Source of the DNA: Methylopila henanensis
GTDB taxonomy: Bacteria; Pseudomonadota; Alphaproteobacteria; Rhizobiales; Methylopilaceae
DNA: 64,000 bases
Assembly: GCF_042681025.1 (NCBI RefSeq)
Contig: NZ_JBHUER010000009.1
Coordinates: 46,604 to 110,603, forward strand
Direction of reading: 5' to 3'
A model generated the notes under the pieces. It worked only from the letters and a program-made list of their open reading frames with translations, did not search any database and was not told the DNA's origin. Every line of letters begins with the position of its first letter. The stretch's first letter is position 1. A program made the translations under genes and the position numbers. This document shows positions 28,101-36,423 of this stretch, piece after piece.

Positions 28101-31100
28101 CGGCGAGATCGGCCGTCCACTCGCCCGCCTCGCGGGCGAAGCCGGCCGCGTCATGGTCCGCGTCGGAACGCTCGAACCACGATGGATCAAGGCCGAACAC
28201 CACGTCGAGGAACGCGGACGGCTGGAGCGCCGTGAGCGCGAGCGCGCCGTTGTCGGCGAGACGGCCGGCGAGCCTGCGGACCGCCTCCGGCGAGGCGAGC
28301 GCGCGTCCCCATCCGAGAGCGCCGACGACAAGGTCGAACACGTCCGCGTCGCCGCCGTCGACGGCGGGATCGAACGCCGTCACCGCGACGCCCGGCCGCC
28401 CGGCGAAGGCGAACCGCAGCCGCTCGACGGCGGTCGCGTCCGGATCGCTGACCGTGAGCGTCACCCGCGGGTCGAGGCCAAGCTCCGCCAGCGCGCGCGT
28501 CAGCGCGCCCGTCCCGGCGGCGATCTCAAGGATGCGGATCGGCCTGTCGGCGGTCGCGTCGGCGACCAGCGCCCGGACGAGGTCTGCGACCGCGCGGACG
28601 CCGTCGGCGACGAGCGGCGCCGCCGAACCGGCGTGGGCGAGGGTGGCCGCGCCGAAAGGCGCGCCCTCTTCGGCGCCCGAGGCGAGCACGCGCGGCATGA
28701 GCGCGAGCGCGCGGGAGGCCATGACGCATTCCGCGCCGCGGTCCGGATGGTCGGACAGCACGGTGCGGACGATGTCGGCCGCCGCCGGCAGCCCAGTCGA
28801 GGGCGCGAGCGTCCAGACGTCGCCCGCGCGGGAGGCGTGGCCGCGCTGCTGCAGAAGGGCGAGCAGCCGGCCGGCGTAGCGCACGGACGTCGGCGCGAGA
28901 CGGCCCCGGCGCACGAGGTCGGCCAGCGTCGCGGGCTTGCGGCCCCGGCCGAACACGCCGGACAGCGCGTCATGGGCGGCCACGACCGCGAAGGCCTCCA
29001 GCAGCAGGTCGTCGTCGGCGCGCTCCGGCGCATCAGTGACGAGACCAAGCGCGCGGGCGCGCGCCACGATGTCCGAAGCCTCGACCGCGGCGGCCTCCGG
29101 CGCGCCGGGCGCGGGGCCGACCAGCGCCGGCGCGACGTGATAGGCGAGCCGTTCGAGCGGAGTGCGGCGCGCGAGCGTCACGGCGCGGAAGCGCGCGTCG
29201 CGGAGCGTGGCCACCACCTCGCCCGCGGCGTCGGTGAGGGTGAAGGTCGCGTCGATCGACCGCGCGCTGAAGCGGCGGATCGCGATGTCGGCGCGCGCGA
29301 TCGTGGCCCCGGGCCTGAGCAGCCTCAGCGCGCCGAACCGCATCGGCAGGTAGGTCACGTCGGGCCGGTGGCCGTGCGCGCCGAACAGCGCCAGCAGTCC
29401 GTGGAAGCAGGCGTCGAAATCGGCCGGGTGCAGGCCGTAGCGCGCGTCCCGCGGTCCGCGCGCCGCCTCGGGCGCGAGCGTGACGACGAGACGGTCGGGC
29501 GTCGGCCGTTCGATCCGCTCGGCGACCTGGAAGGACGGGCCGAAGTCGAGCCCGTGCTGGCCGGCGAGCGCGTAGAGTTCGGCGCCGGAATAGGTTTCGC
29601 CGACTTCCGCGGCCGGCGCCGGCGCTTCGGCGGCGAGGCTCGGCGGCGCGCCGACGCGGCCGACGGCGTGCAGCGTCCAGTCGTCGGAGCGGAGCCGCGG
29701 CCGGCTCAGGATCTCGACGGTGCGGCTCTCCGGCGACAGCCGGGTGCGGACCTCGGTGATGGCGTCGGCGTCGAGCGTGAGGGCGTGGCTGATCTCGAAG
29801 TCGAGCAGCTCGACCGCCTCGACGCCGAGCCAGGCGCGGCCCGCGGCGAGCGCCATCTCGGCCAGCGCCGCGCCCGGGATCACCACGCGGCCGCCGACCT
29901 TGTGCTCGGCGATCAGCGGCGCGTTCGCCGGATCGAGATGCGCGATCCAGTCGTCGGCGAAGGCGCGCAGCCGCGCCCCGATCAGCGGATGGCGGTCGTA
30001 GCCCTGGTAGAACTGCTCGCCGTCGGCGGTGACGCCGACCGCGAAGCGGGCGTTCTGCCAGGGGTAGCCGGGCAGGCGCACGGCCGGACCGTTGAGCTTG
30101 CCGAACACCTGGTCCCGCGCCACGCGTCCGCCCTTGGCGACGACGCGGGCGAGAGCGCGGCGGACCGGGTCGTGGTCGCCGGGGCCGTGGTCGTCGCAGC
30201 TCAGGACGCCGGCCGGAATCTCCGCCGCCGCCAACACATCGTTGACATAGGTCTGCAGCACCGGCCGCGGGCCGATCTCCACGAACACGCGGGCGCCCGC
30301 CGCGGCCGCCGCCTCGACGGCATCAGCGAAGCGCACGGGCTGGCGGACGTTGTCCCACCAGTAGTCCGCGTCGAGAGCCGCGCCGTCGGTCAGGGCGCCC
30401 GTGACGCTCGACACGAAGGCGACCTTGCCGGCCTTGGGCTTGAGCGTGGCGAGATCGGCGAGCAGCGGCGCCCGGACGCCTTCGATCAACCCGGTGTGGA
30501 AGGGATAATCGATGTCGAGCACGCGCACCGCGATCCGGCGCCCACGGGCGAAGCGCCCGAGTTCGCGGATCTCGGCTTCGGGCCCAGACACCGTGACCGA
30601 GCGGGCGCTGTTGACCGCCGCGATCTCGACGCCGCCGAAGCCGCCGTCCGCGAGCAGCGCCTCGACCTCGTCCGCCGGCAGCAGCACCGCCGCCATCACG
30701 CCGGCCTTCCACGCGATCTCCTGATGGAGGCTGCGCGAATGCACCACGGCGCAGGCCTGCTCCAGCGTCAGCGCGCCGGAGGCCAGCGCCGCCGCGACCT
30801 CGCCGACCGAATGGCCGAGCACAACGTCGGGCGTGACGCCCGCGGCCGCAAGCGCGGCGGTCGTCGCCTCCTGAACGGCGAACAGCAGCGGCTGCGCGAA
30901 CTCGGCGCGCTTGAGCCGATCGGCGAGATCGTCGGCGAACAGGATCTCCTTCACCGACCATCCCGCGAGCGCGCCGAAGACGGCGTCGATCTCGTCGAGG
31001 CGGGCGCGGAACGCCGCGTCCTGCGCGTGCAGCCGGCGGCCCATGCCGGCCCACTGCGAACCGTTGCCGGAATAGGCGAAGGCGACGGGCGCCTCGCGCG

Positions 31101-32688
31101 CGACCGCGCTGTCGAGGGTCGCGCCGGGAGCCTCGCCGGTCTCGGCGAAGGCGGCGAGCGTCGGACCCCATGTGGCGGGATCGTCGCTCTCGAGCACGAG
31201 GCGGCGGCCGAGCAGGTCGCGCGTCGCGGCGACGCTGGTCGCCACGTGCCGCGCGCGGGCGACGTCGCGGCCTTCGAGCGTCTTTGCGTAAGCTGCGGCG
31301 AGCTCCGTCAGCGCCTCGCGCGAGCGCGCCGACAGCGCGAGCACAGGCGCAGGGCCGCCGGCCTCGACGGCGCGCGGCGAGGACCGGCCGGCGCGGTCGT
31401 CCGGCGTCGGGTCGCAGACCACCACATGAGCGTTGGTGCCGCCGAAACCGAAGGAGTTCACGCCCGCGAAACGCGGACCGGCGCCGCGCGGCAGCGGCGT
31501 CGCCGCGGTCGCCACGGCGAGCTTCAGCTCCTCGAACGGGATGTCGGGATTGAGCTCGCGGACATGGAGCGAAGCCGGCAGCAGGTCGTGCTCCAGCGCG
31601 AGATCGGCCTTCAGCAGGCCGACGAGGCCGGACGCCGCCTCGAGATGGCCGACGTTGGTCTTGACCGAGCCGATCGGTAGCGGCGGCCCCTTGCGGGCCT
31701 TCAGCAGGCCGCCGACCGCCCCGGCCTCCGCCGGGTCGCCGACGCGCGTGCCGGTGCCGTGCGCCTCGATGAAGGCGAGCCGTTCAAGATCGATGTCCGC
31801 CTCGCGATAGACCCGCTCCAGCAGCGCGAGCTGGGCGTCGGGCGAGGGCAGCGACATGCCGACGGTGCGGCCGTCGGAATTGACGTCGGAGGCGGCGATC
31901 ATGACCCGCATGCGGCGGTGCGCCGCGCGGGCGGCGTCCGCGCGCTCGATCACCACCGCGACGCCGCCTTCGGCGCGCACATAGCCGTCGGCGTTGGCGT
32001 CGAAGGCGCGGCAGCGGCCGCCCGGCGACAGCATGGTGGCCTGGGCGAATGAGATGAACGGGAACGGGCTGCCGAGGATGTTGACGCCGACCACGATCGC
32101 CCGCTCGATCCGGCCGGAGCGCAGGGCCGCGACCGCCTCGTTCAGGGCGACGAGCGAGGAGGAACAGGCGGTGTCGACCGTGAAGCTCGGGCCGCGCAGG
32201 TCGAACAGATACGAGATGCGGTTGGAGACGATCGACAGCGTGTTGCCGGTCGCGAAATAGGGATCGGCCGAGGCCGGGTCGAAGATGATGCGGTTGCCGT
32301 AGTCGAGCGCCGATGCGCCCACGAACACGCCGGTCTCGCCGCCGGCGATCGACGACGGCGGGATGCCCGCGTCCTCCAGCGCCTCCCAGACGAGCTGCAG
32401 CGCGAGGCGCTGCTGCGGGTCCATCTGCTCGGCCTCGCGCGGGCTGACGCCGAAGGCGGCGGGATCAAAGGCGTAGATGTCGTCGAGAACGCCGGCCGCG
32501 AAGGTGTAGCTCTTGCCCGGCTCGCCCTTGCGGGGATGCAGGTAGCGGGCCGACGACCACCGCTCCTCGCCGATCGAGGTCACGGCGCAGCGGCCTTCGG
32601 AGAGCAGCCGCCAGAAGGCCGGGACATCGGGAGCGCCGGGAAGCCGACACGAACGTCCAACGACAGCGAGAGGCGCGGTTTTTTTCAT
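25108..32688 (-). CDS. Type I fully reducing polyketide synthase, KS-AT-DH-MT-ER-KR-ACP
   Basis: 2526 residues from the ATG at 32688. KS about 5-425 with C175 (TACSSS), H310 (EAHGTGT), H348 (NVGHLEA). AT about 533-825 with S627 (GHSVGE) and YPFH at 728-731, suggesting malonyl-CoA. DH about 900-1170 with H929 (HKVGGRVVIP) and D1092. Methyltransferase about 1380-1500 with LEIAAGTG. ER about 1785-2100 with GGAGGVG at 1924. KR about 2120-2310 with GGLGGFG and Y2268. ACP about 2403-2478 with S2437 (MDSL). Every catalytic residue looks intact. One module with all reductive domains resembles iterative fungal-type synthases. No thioesterase follows; the C-terminus ends about 48 residues after the ACP. 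Confidence 0.95.
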   Translation of the reverse strand: MKKTAPLAVVGRSCRLPGAPDVPAFWRLLSEGRCAVTSIGEERWSSARYLHPRKGEPGKSYTFAAGVLDDIYAFDPAAFGVSPREAEQMDPQQRLALQLVWEALEDAGIPPSSIAGGETGVFVGASALDYGNRIIFDPASADPYFATGNTLSIVSNRISYLFDLRGPSFTVDTACSSSLVALNEAVAALRSGRIERAIVVGVNILGSPFPFISFAQATMLSPGGRCRAFDANADGYVRAEGGVAVVIERADAARAAHRRMRVMIAASDVNSDGRTVGMSLPSPDAQLALLERVYREADIDLERLAFIEAHGTGTRVGDPAEAGAVGGLLKARKGPPLPIGSVKTNVGHLEAASGLVGLLKADLALEHDLLPASLHVRELNPDIPFEELKLAVATAATPLPRGAGPRFAGVNSFGFGGTNAHVVVCDPTPDDRAGRSSPRAVEAGGPAPVLALSARSREALTELAAAYAKTLEGRDVARARHVATSVAATRDLLGRRLVLESDDPATWGPTLAAFAETGEAPGATLDSAVAREAPVAFAYSGNGSQWAGMGRRLHAQDAAFRARLDEIDAVFGALAGWSVKEILFADDLADRLKRAEFAQPLLFAVQEATTAALAAAGVTPDVVLGHSVGEVAAALASGALTLEQACAVVHSRSLHQEIAWKAGVMAAVLLPADEVEALLADGGFGGVEIAAVNSARSVTVSGPEAEIRELGRFARGRRIAVRVLDIDYPFHTGLIEGVRAPLLADLATLKPKAGKVAFVSSVTGALTDGAALDADYWWDNVRQPVRFADAVEAAAAAGARVFVEIGPRPVLQTYVNDVLAAAEIPAGVLSCDDHGPGDHDPVRRALARVVAKGGRVARDQVFGKLNGPAVRLPGYPWQNARFAVGVTADGEQFYQGYDRHPLIGARLRAFADDWIAHLDPANAPLIAEHKVGGRVVIPGAALAEMALAAGRAWLGVEAVELLDFEISHALTLDADAITEVRTRLSPESRTVEILSRPRLRSDDWTLHAVGRVGAPPSLAAEAPAPAAEVGETYSGAELYALAGQHGLDFGPSFQVAERIERPTPDRLVVTLAPEAARGPRDARYGLHPADFDACFHGLLALFGAHGHRPDVTYLPMRFGALRLLRPGATIARADIAIRRFSARSIDATFTLTDAAGEVVATLRDARFRAVTLARRTPLERLAYHVAPALVGPAPGAPEAAAVEASDIVARARALGLVTDAPERADDDLLLEAFAVVAAHDALSGVFGRGRKPATLADLVRRGRLAPTSVRYAGRLLALLQQRGHASRAGDVWTLAPSTGLPAAADIVRTVLSDHPDRGAECVMASRALALMPRVLASGAEEGAPFGAATLAHAGSAAPLVADGVRAVADLVRALVADATADRPIRILEIAAGTGALTRALAELGLDPRVTLTVSDPDATAVERLRFAFAGRPGVAVTAFDPAVDGGDADVFDLVVGALGWGRALASPEAVRRLAGRLADNGALALTALQPSAFLDVVFGLDPSWFERSDADHDAAGFAREAGEWTADLADARLSDHAVLALDGARAPTSLVLATRRRRAGDDADAVRAGVLVVGEAAGGRGALAQSLARALDGDGRAASLHAATSGANGNGRHEPRPWGEPAELGLTAAAKNGPKPEVVVALDGEGPDDAATATLRAGWLLGLVRAATAVDARLWVVAPGSLSGAVGVAGERADQAALAGFLRVVRNEFRGHDIRLIDVSADLGTDEAARAVAAEIAAPRADVELVIDAHGVRAPRLRHGLPLAPQAGDSGAPRAAALDTGREGGLDDVAWRAAPLKPPAAGEVAIEVAAVGLNFRDVMWALGLLPEEALEDGFAGPGLGIECSGVVTAVGDGVSGLAVGDRVVAFASGAFASHVTVPEIAVAPLPEGLAFEEGATIPVCFLTAYYALVELANLKRGEWVLIHGGAGGVGLAALQIAQWKGAKVIATAGSDEKRALLRTLGATHVLSSRSLEFMDEVRRLTGGEGVDVVLNSLFGEAIERSLATLKPFGRFLELGKRDFYANSRLGLRPFRRNISYFGIDADQLLVHRPELGRKLFRDVLKLFGKGVFAPLPYRAFEATEVGDAFRLMQQSGHVGKIVVRPLDPADLPASAPEPFRAADGAHVLVGGLGGFGLATAEWLVAHGATKLALIGRSGAKSAAAAAGVARLEALGATVRAYACDAADEAALEAVLKDVRAALGPIGGAWHVAMVLEDALLANLDAERFEAALRPKIDGAKALDRLTAGDPLGQFVIYSSATTVIGNPGQANYVAANAWLEALARNRRRAGKPALAVAWGALGDVGYLARTGEVKEKIQRRLGHATLSGAEALEGLGTVLAAGDPAPEAAVVAIAPIDWAAARRDLAYLASPMFAQVLAGAEMGPQDAVEQIDLAALVRGKDARAARDIVAEILAGEVARILKLPAKEISPQRPLAELGMDSLMGLELRMSVERRFDVELPLVAIGDSTTLITIAQSIVARIHDPDAGAETSAVNADLVHRHIADDVGHEDLAEFGEAVEARRAALGGAAG

Positions 32689-33090
32689 GAGCGACGACGC
32701 GGACCTGCCTCGATTGCTGCGCCCAACGCCTGCCGGCGGAAGGCGGACGCGCGCCGCCCCGGAGCGACGCGACCGAATCGCGAAACCTCGGCCGGGCGCC
32801 ACATGGTCGGACGCGCGTGACGGAAACGTGACGGTCGAAGGGGGCGCAGCCGAGATATCCCGTCTGCCTCAGGGCCTGTCAAGCGCGCGCCGACGTCCGA
32901 CCCGCGACGGCCGGAGAGCCGGAACGCCGCCGCCCCGCTGCTTACGCCTGTCGTCGAACGCGCCGGCGCGAGCCGAGCCATGTGTTCCCCTTGCCTGCGG
33001 TCCGGCCTGCACCGGGCCGCTCCCGCAAACAGGCTACACGACTTTGGGAGCGCTCCGCCATCGTCCTCTGCGCAATGGGGGAACGGAGCT
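32689..33090. other. Gene-free stretch upstream of the PKS operon
   Basis: About 400 bp between the PKS start and the stop of the small gene at 33091. It holds the sigma70-like promoter at 32854-32882. Open frames here (for example minus strand to 32981) are Arg/Ala-rich composition artefacts with no ribosome site. The PKS leader would be about 160 nt. No tRNA or riboswitch is recognised. Confidence 0.6.
32854..32882 (-). promoter_or_regulatory. Sigma70-like promoter for the PKS operon
   Basis: Minus-strand TTGACA (32877-32882), 17-bp spacer, GATATC (32854-32859). The -35 box is a consensus match in an otherwise very GC-rich region. It points toward the PKS start 166 bp away and is the only good promoter seen between the two genes. 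Confidence 0.6.
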
Positions 33091-33438
33091 TTACGGCTTG
33101 GAGAGCCGCCGCGCGTTCGCCCGCACCGCGCGGGCGGCGGGGCGCATCGCCGCCTCGCCGGCCGCGACCATGACGCCGGCGGCGGCGACCGGCGAAGCCG
33201 CCACGCCGAGCCGGCTGAGCACGCGCCCGGCCGCCAGTCCGCCTTCCCAGGCGGCCATGACCTTCTCCGACAGCATACGCTGGGCTTCGGCGGCGCCGGC
33301 CGCGGTGGGCGAATAGCCCTCCTGGGCCATGCGCGCGACGCGGGTCGCGACCACGAACCCTGCGAAAGGCCCCATGGCGGCGAACCCGCCGACGAGCGCC
33401 GCCTGGCGACGCCAGAGGTCGAAAATGTCGGATGTCAT
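33091..33438 (-). CDS. Small hydrophobic conserved-looking protein of unknown function
   Basis: 115 residues from the ATG at 33438 (MTSDIFDLWRRQAALVGGFAAMGPF). It is Ala-rich with amphipathic helices and weakly hydrophobic stretches at about 15-32 and 80-97. The pattern, including KVMAAWEGGLAAGR, is reminiscent of small phasin-like or membrane-peripheral proteins, but I do not recognise a family. It is transcribed toward the PKS operon but lies 400 bp from it with a separate promoter between, so a link is doubtful. It is divergent from the EamA transporter. Confidence 0.55.
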   Translation of the reverse strand: MTSDIFDLWRRQAALVGGFAAMGPFAGFVVATRVARMAQEGYSPTAAGAAEAQRMLSEKVMAAWEGGLAAGRVLSRLGVAASPVAAAGVMVAAGEAAMRPAARAVRANARRLSKP

Positions 33439-33593
33439 GCGCGCTGGGCGCTCCTGGTTGGGCAGGCCGACGCTCCGTTTCGGGACAGCCATGCGTGGCC
33501 GGACCTTGGACCCGGCGTGCGAGCTGGTCCATGCTGCTTTCGGCCGCGTCTGCTTCGCGCCGCACCCCACATACTCGCCATAAAGCGAGCGTC

Positions 33594-34514
33594 ATGCGTC
33601 TCACCGACATCGGCCGCGACCTGTTCGGGCGGCCCTACCTCCTGCTGTCCCTCACCTCGCTGTTCTGGGCCGGCAACATCGTGCTGGGCCGGTTCGTCGC
33701 CGGCCACATTCCTCCGATCGCGCTGGCCTGGATGCGCTGGAGCGGCGCGGCCTGCATCCTGCTCGCCTTCGCCTGGCCGCATCTGAAGCGCGACTGGCCC
33801 TTGGTGCGCGCCAACATCCCCGTGCTGACGCTGCTCTCCTTCACGGGCGTCAGCATCTACAACGCGATGGCCTATTGGGGCCTCCAGCGCACGGAGGCGC
33901 TCAACGCGCTGCTGATCCAGTCCACCGGACCGCTGCTGATCGCGCTCTGGGGCTTCGCCCTGTTCCGGGAGACGCTGTCCGCGCGCCAGTTCGCCGGCAT
34001 CATCGTCTCGCTCGCGGGCGTCGCGGTGATCGTGACGCGGGGCGATCCGGCGGCGCTCGCCGACCTCCGGCTGAACCCCGGCGACGTCTGGGTGCTTTCG
34101 GCGATGATCCTCTACGCGCTCTATTCCGCCCTGCTCAGGATCAAGCCCGCGATGCACTGGCTGTCCTTCGTGGCGGCGACGAGCGCGCTCGGCGCGCTGC
34201 TGCTGACGCCCGCCTTTCTCTGGGAGCTGGCGCAGGGCCGCGCGCCGACCGCCGACGCCACGACGTTCGCGGCCATCGCCTACGTCGCGCTGTTTCCCTC
34301 CACGCTCGCCTACCTGTTCTTCAACCGCGGCGTGGAGCTGATCGGCGCGAACCGGGCCGGGCCGTTCTTCCATCTGATGCCCGTCTTCGGTTCGGTTCTG
34401 GCGATCGGCTTCCTCGGTGAACGGCTCGCCGCGTTTCACGCGATCGGCTTCCCGCTGGTTCTGCTCGGCGTGTTCGTCGCCTCCCGCGCCGCGAAGCCCG
34501 CGCCCCCGCCGTAA
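33594..34514 (+). CDS. EamA/RhaT-family DMT transporter
   Basis: 306 residues with about ten transmembrane helices in two EamA repeats (roughly 15-145 and 155-300). Typical segments are SLFWAGNIVLGRFVAG, RTEALNALLIQSTGPLLIALWG and GANRAGPFFHLMPVFGSVLAIGFLGE. Family members export amino acids or other metabolites. It starts at the ATG at 33594 (MRLTDIGRDLFGRPYLL). The substrate is unknown and it stands alone. Confidence 0.88.
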   Translation: MRLTDIGRDLFGRPYLLLSLTSLFWAGNIVLGRFVAGHIPPIALAWMRWSGAACILLAFAWPHLKRDWPLVRANIPVLTLLSFTGVSIYNAMAYWGLQRTEALNALLIQSTGPLLIALWGFALFRETLSARQFAGIIVSLAGVAVIVTRGDPAALADLRLNPGDVWVLSAMILYALYSALLRIKPAMHWLSFVAATSALGALLLTPAFLWELAQGRAPTADATTFAAIAYVALFPSTLAYLFFNRGVELIGANRAGPFFHLMPVFGSVLAIGFLGERLAAFHAIGFPLVLLGVFVASRAAKPAPPP

Positions 34515-34537
34515 GCGACCCGTCGGGAAACGCGCAC

Positions 34538-34567
34538 AAAAAAGGACCGGCTCCGAGAGTGGAGCCG
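34538..34567 (-). terminator. Rho-independent terminator of fhs
   Basis: On the minus strand CGGCTCC, a 6-nt loop and GGAGCCG form a 7-bp stem, followed within 4 nt by TTTTTT. It lies 70 bp past the fhs stop. Confidence 0.85.
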
Positions 34568-34636
34568 ACCCCTTCCTGTCTCAATCCCGGACGAGTGCGT
34601 AGGCCCGGCGGCGCGGGGCTCCGCGGCGCCTGCTTG

Positions 34637-36310
34637 TCAGGCGATGCCGTCGATCGTGCCGTCCGGCAGCAGCTTGATGTTGGCCGAAGCCGGAACCTTC
34701 GGCAGGCCCGGCATGGTCATGATCTCGCCGCAGACCACCACCACGAAGCCCGCGCCGGCCGAGAGCCGGGCCTCGCGGATCGGCAGCGTGTGTCCGGTCG
34801 GGGCGCCGATCGCGTTCGGATCGGACGAGAACGAGTTCTGGGTCTTGGCGATGCAGACCGGGAACTTGCCGTAGCCGGCGTCCTCCCAGTCCTTGAGCTG
34901 CTTCTTGATCGCCGGCGACGCCGTCACCTTGTCGGCGCGGTAGATCTCCTTCGCGATGGTCTCGACCTTCTCGAGCAGCGGCAGGTCCTCGGAATAGAGC
35001 GGCTTGAAGTTCGACGGCTCCTCGCCGGCGATCTTCACCACCGCGCGGGCCAGATCCTCGGCGCCGGCGGCGCCGTCCGCCCAATGCTTGCAGACCACGG
35101 CCTCGACGCCGAAATCCTCGCGCACCGCGTCCCGCAGCGTCTCGATCTCGGCGTCGGTGTCGGCGAAGAAGTGGTTGATGGCGACAACCACCGGCACGCC
35201 GAACTTCTTGGTGTTCTCGATGTGACGGCCGAGGTTGACGAGGCCCTTCTTAAGCGCCTCGACGTTCTCGGTCTTGAGGTCGTTCTTGGCCATGCCGCCG
35301 TGCATCTTGAGCGCGCGCACGGTCGCGACGATCACCACCACGTCGGGCGCGAGCCCCGAGAAGCGGCACTTGATGTCCATGAACTTCTCGGCGCCGAGGT
35401 CGGCGCCGAAGCCGGCCTCGGTCACGGTCCAGTCCGCGAGCTTCATCGCGGTCGTGGTCGCGATCACCGAGTTGCAGCCATGGGCGATGTTCGCGAACGG
35501 GCCGCCATGGATGAAGACCGGCGAGCCCTCGATCGACTGCACCATGTTGGGGCGGAGCGCGTCGCGCAGCAGCACGCCGAGCGAGCCCTGCGCGTCGACG
35601 TCCTTCGCCGTGATCGGCTTGCGGTCGGGCGTGTAGGCCACGACGATGCGACTGATGCGCTCCTCGAGGTCCTGCAGGTCGTTCGCGAGGCAGAAGATCG
35701 CCATGATCTCGGAGGCCACGGTGATGTCGAAGCCGGCCTCGCGGGTGTAGCCGTTGGTCGGCGCGCCGACGCCCGAGATAATGGAGCGCAGCGTGCGGTC
35801 GTTCATGTCGAGCACGCGGCGGAACACGATGCGGCGCGGATCGATGTTGAGCGGGTTGCCCCAGTAGAGCGAGTTGTCGACCAGCGCGGCGAGCAGGTTG
35901 TTCGCCGAGGTGATGGCGTGGAAGTCGCCCGTGAAGTGCAGGTTGATCTGCTCCATCGGGATGACCTGCGCCTTGCCGCCGCCGGCCGCGCCGCCCTTCA
36001 CGCCGAACACCGGCCCGAGCGACGGCTCGCGCAGGCACATGATGGCCTTCTCGCCGATGTGGTTCAGCGCGTCGCCGAGGCCGACCGTCGTGGTGGTCTT
36101 GCCCTCGCCCGCAGGCGTCGGGGAGATCGCCGTCACGAGGACGAGCTTCGCGCCCTCCTTCTTCGGCAGGCCCGCGATGAAGCGGTCGTCGACCTTGGCG
36201 ATGTGCTTGCCGTGGAGGTGCAGGGCGTCTTCGGGAATGCCCGCCTTGGCGGCGATCTCGGTGATCGGCTTGAGCGTCGCGGCGCGGGCGATCTCGATAT
36301 CGGTCGGCAT
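34637..36310 (-). CDS. fhs: Formate-tetrahydrofolate ligase
   Basis: 557 residues, the standard length. It makes 10-formyl-THF from formate, ATP and THF, feeding purines and C1 assimilation. P-loop-like SPTPAGEGKTTTTVGL near 64-79, then REPSLGPVFGVKGGAAGGG and the folate region NLLAALVDNSLYWGN. The ATG at 36310 starts MPTDIEIARAATLKPI. In methylotrophic relatives this enzyme supports growth on C1 compounds, but no methanol genes are in view. A stem with T-run lies just before its start. Confidence 0.96.
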   Translation of the reverse strand: MPTDIEIARAATLKPITEIAAKAGIPEDALHLHGKHIAKVDDRFIAGLPKKEGAKLVLVTAISPTPAGEGKTTTTVGLGDALNHIGEKAIMCLREPSLGPVFGVKGGAAGGGKAQVIPMEQINLHFTGDFHAITSANNLLAALVDNSLYWGNPLNIDPRRIVFRRVLDMNDRTLRSIISGVGAPTNGYTREAGFDITVASEIMAIFCLANDLQDLEERISRIVVAYTPDRKPITAKDVDAQGSLGVLLRDALRPNMVQSIEGSPVFIHGGPFANIAHGCNSVIATTTAMKLADWTVTEAGFGADLGAEKFMDIKCRFSGLAPDVVVIVATVRALKMHGGMAKNDLKTENVEALKKGLVNLGRHIENTKKFGVPVVVAINHFFADTDAEIETLRDAVREDFGVEAVVCKHWADGAAGAEDLARAVVKIAGEEPSNFKPLYSEDLPLLEKVETIAKEIYRADKVTASPAIKKQLKDWEDAGYGKFPVCIAKTQNSFSSDPNAIGAPTGHTLPIREARLSAGAGFVVVVCGEIMTMPGLPKVPASANIKLLPDGTIDGIA

Positions 36311-36334
36311 AAGGCGGTGTCCCGGGGCGGTCAG

Positions 36335-36372
36335 AAAAAAGGAGCGAGGCCGGTGCGGCCGGGCGCTTTTTT
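36335..36372 (-). terminator. A/T-bounded hairpin just upstream of fhs
   Basis: A6 and T6 tracts at the two ends enclose a GC-rich imperfect hairpin whose core is GGCCG-loop-CGGCC. On the minus strand it would end transcription coming from the pilus N-domain gene. The T-run ends only 24 bp before the fhs ATG, so it could alternatively be a leader attenuator of fhs. Confidence 0.5.
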
Positions 36373-36423
36373 CACCTGTCGGACGCAGCTTCGCAACCGT
36401 GTCGGAGCACCGCAGACGAAGGT

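Noticed and set aside
25177..31680. A 2167-codon open frame on the plus strand across the PKS gene
   Set aside because: It is antisense to the PKS in the frame that mirrors codon third positions of a very GC-rich gene. The product is Arg/Asp/His-rich low complexity with no motif, whereas the minus strand carries every PKS catalytic motif in order.
32685..32981. A 98-codon minus-strand frame upstream of the PKS
   Set aside because: It overlaps the promoter and the PKS start in another frame, and is Arg-rich with no family features.
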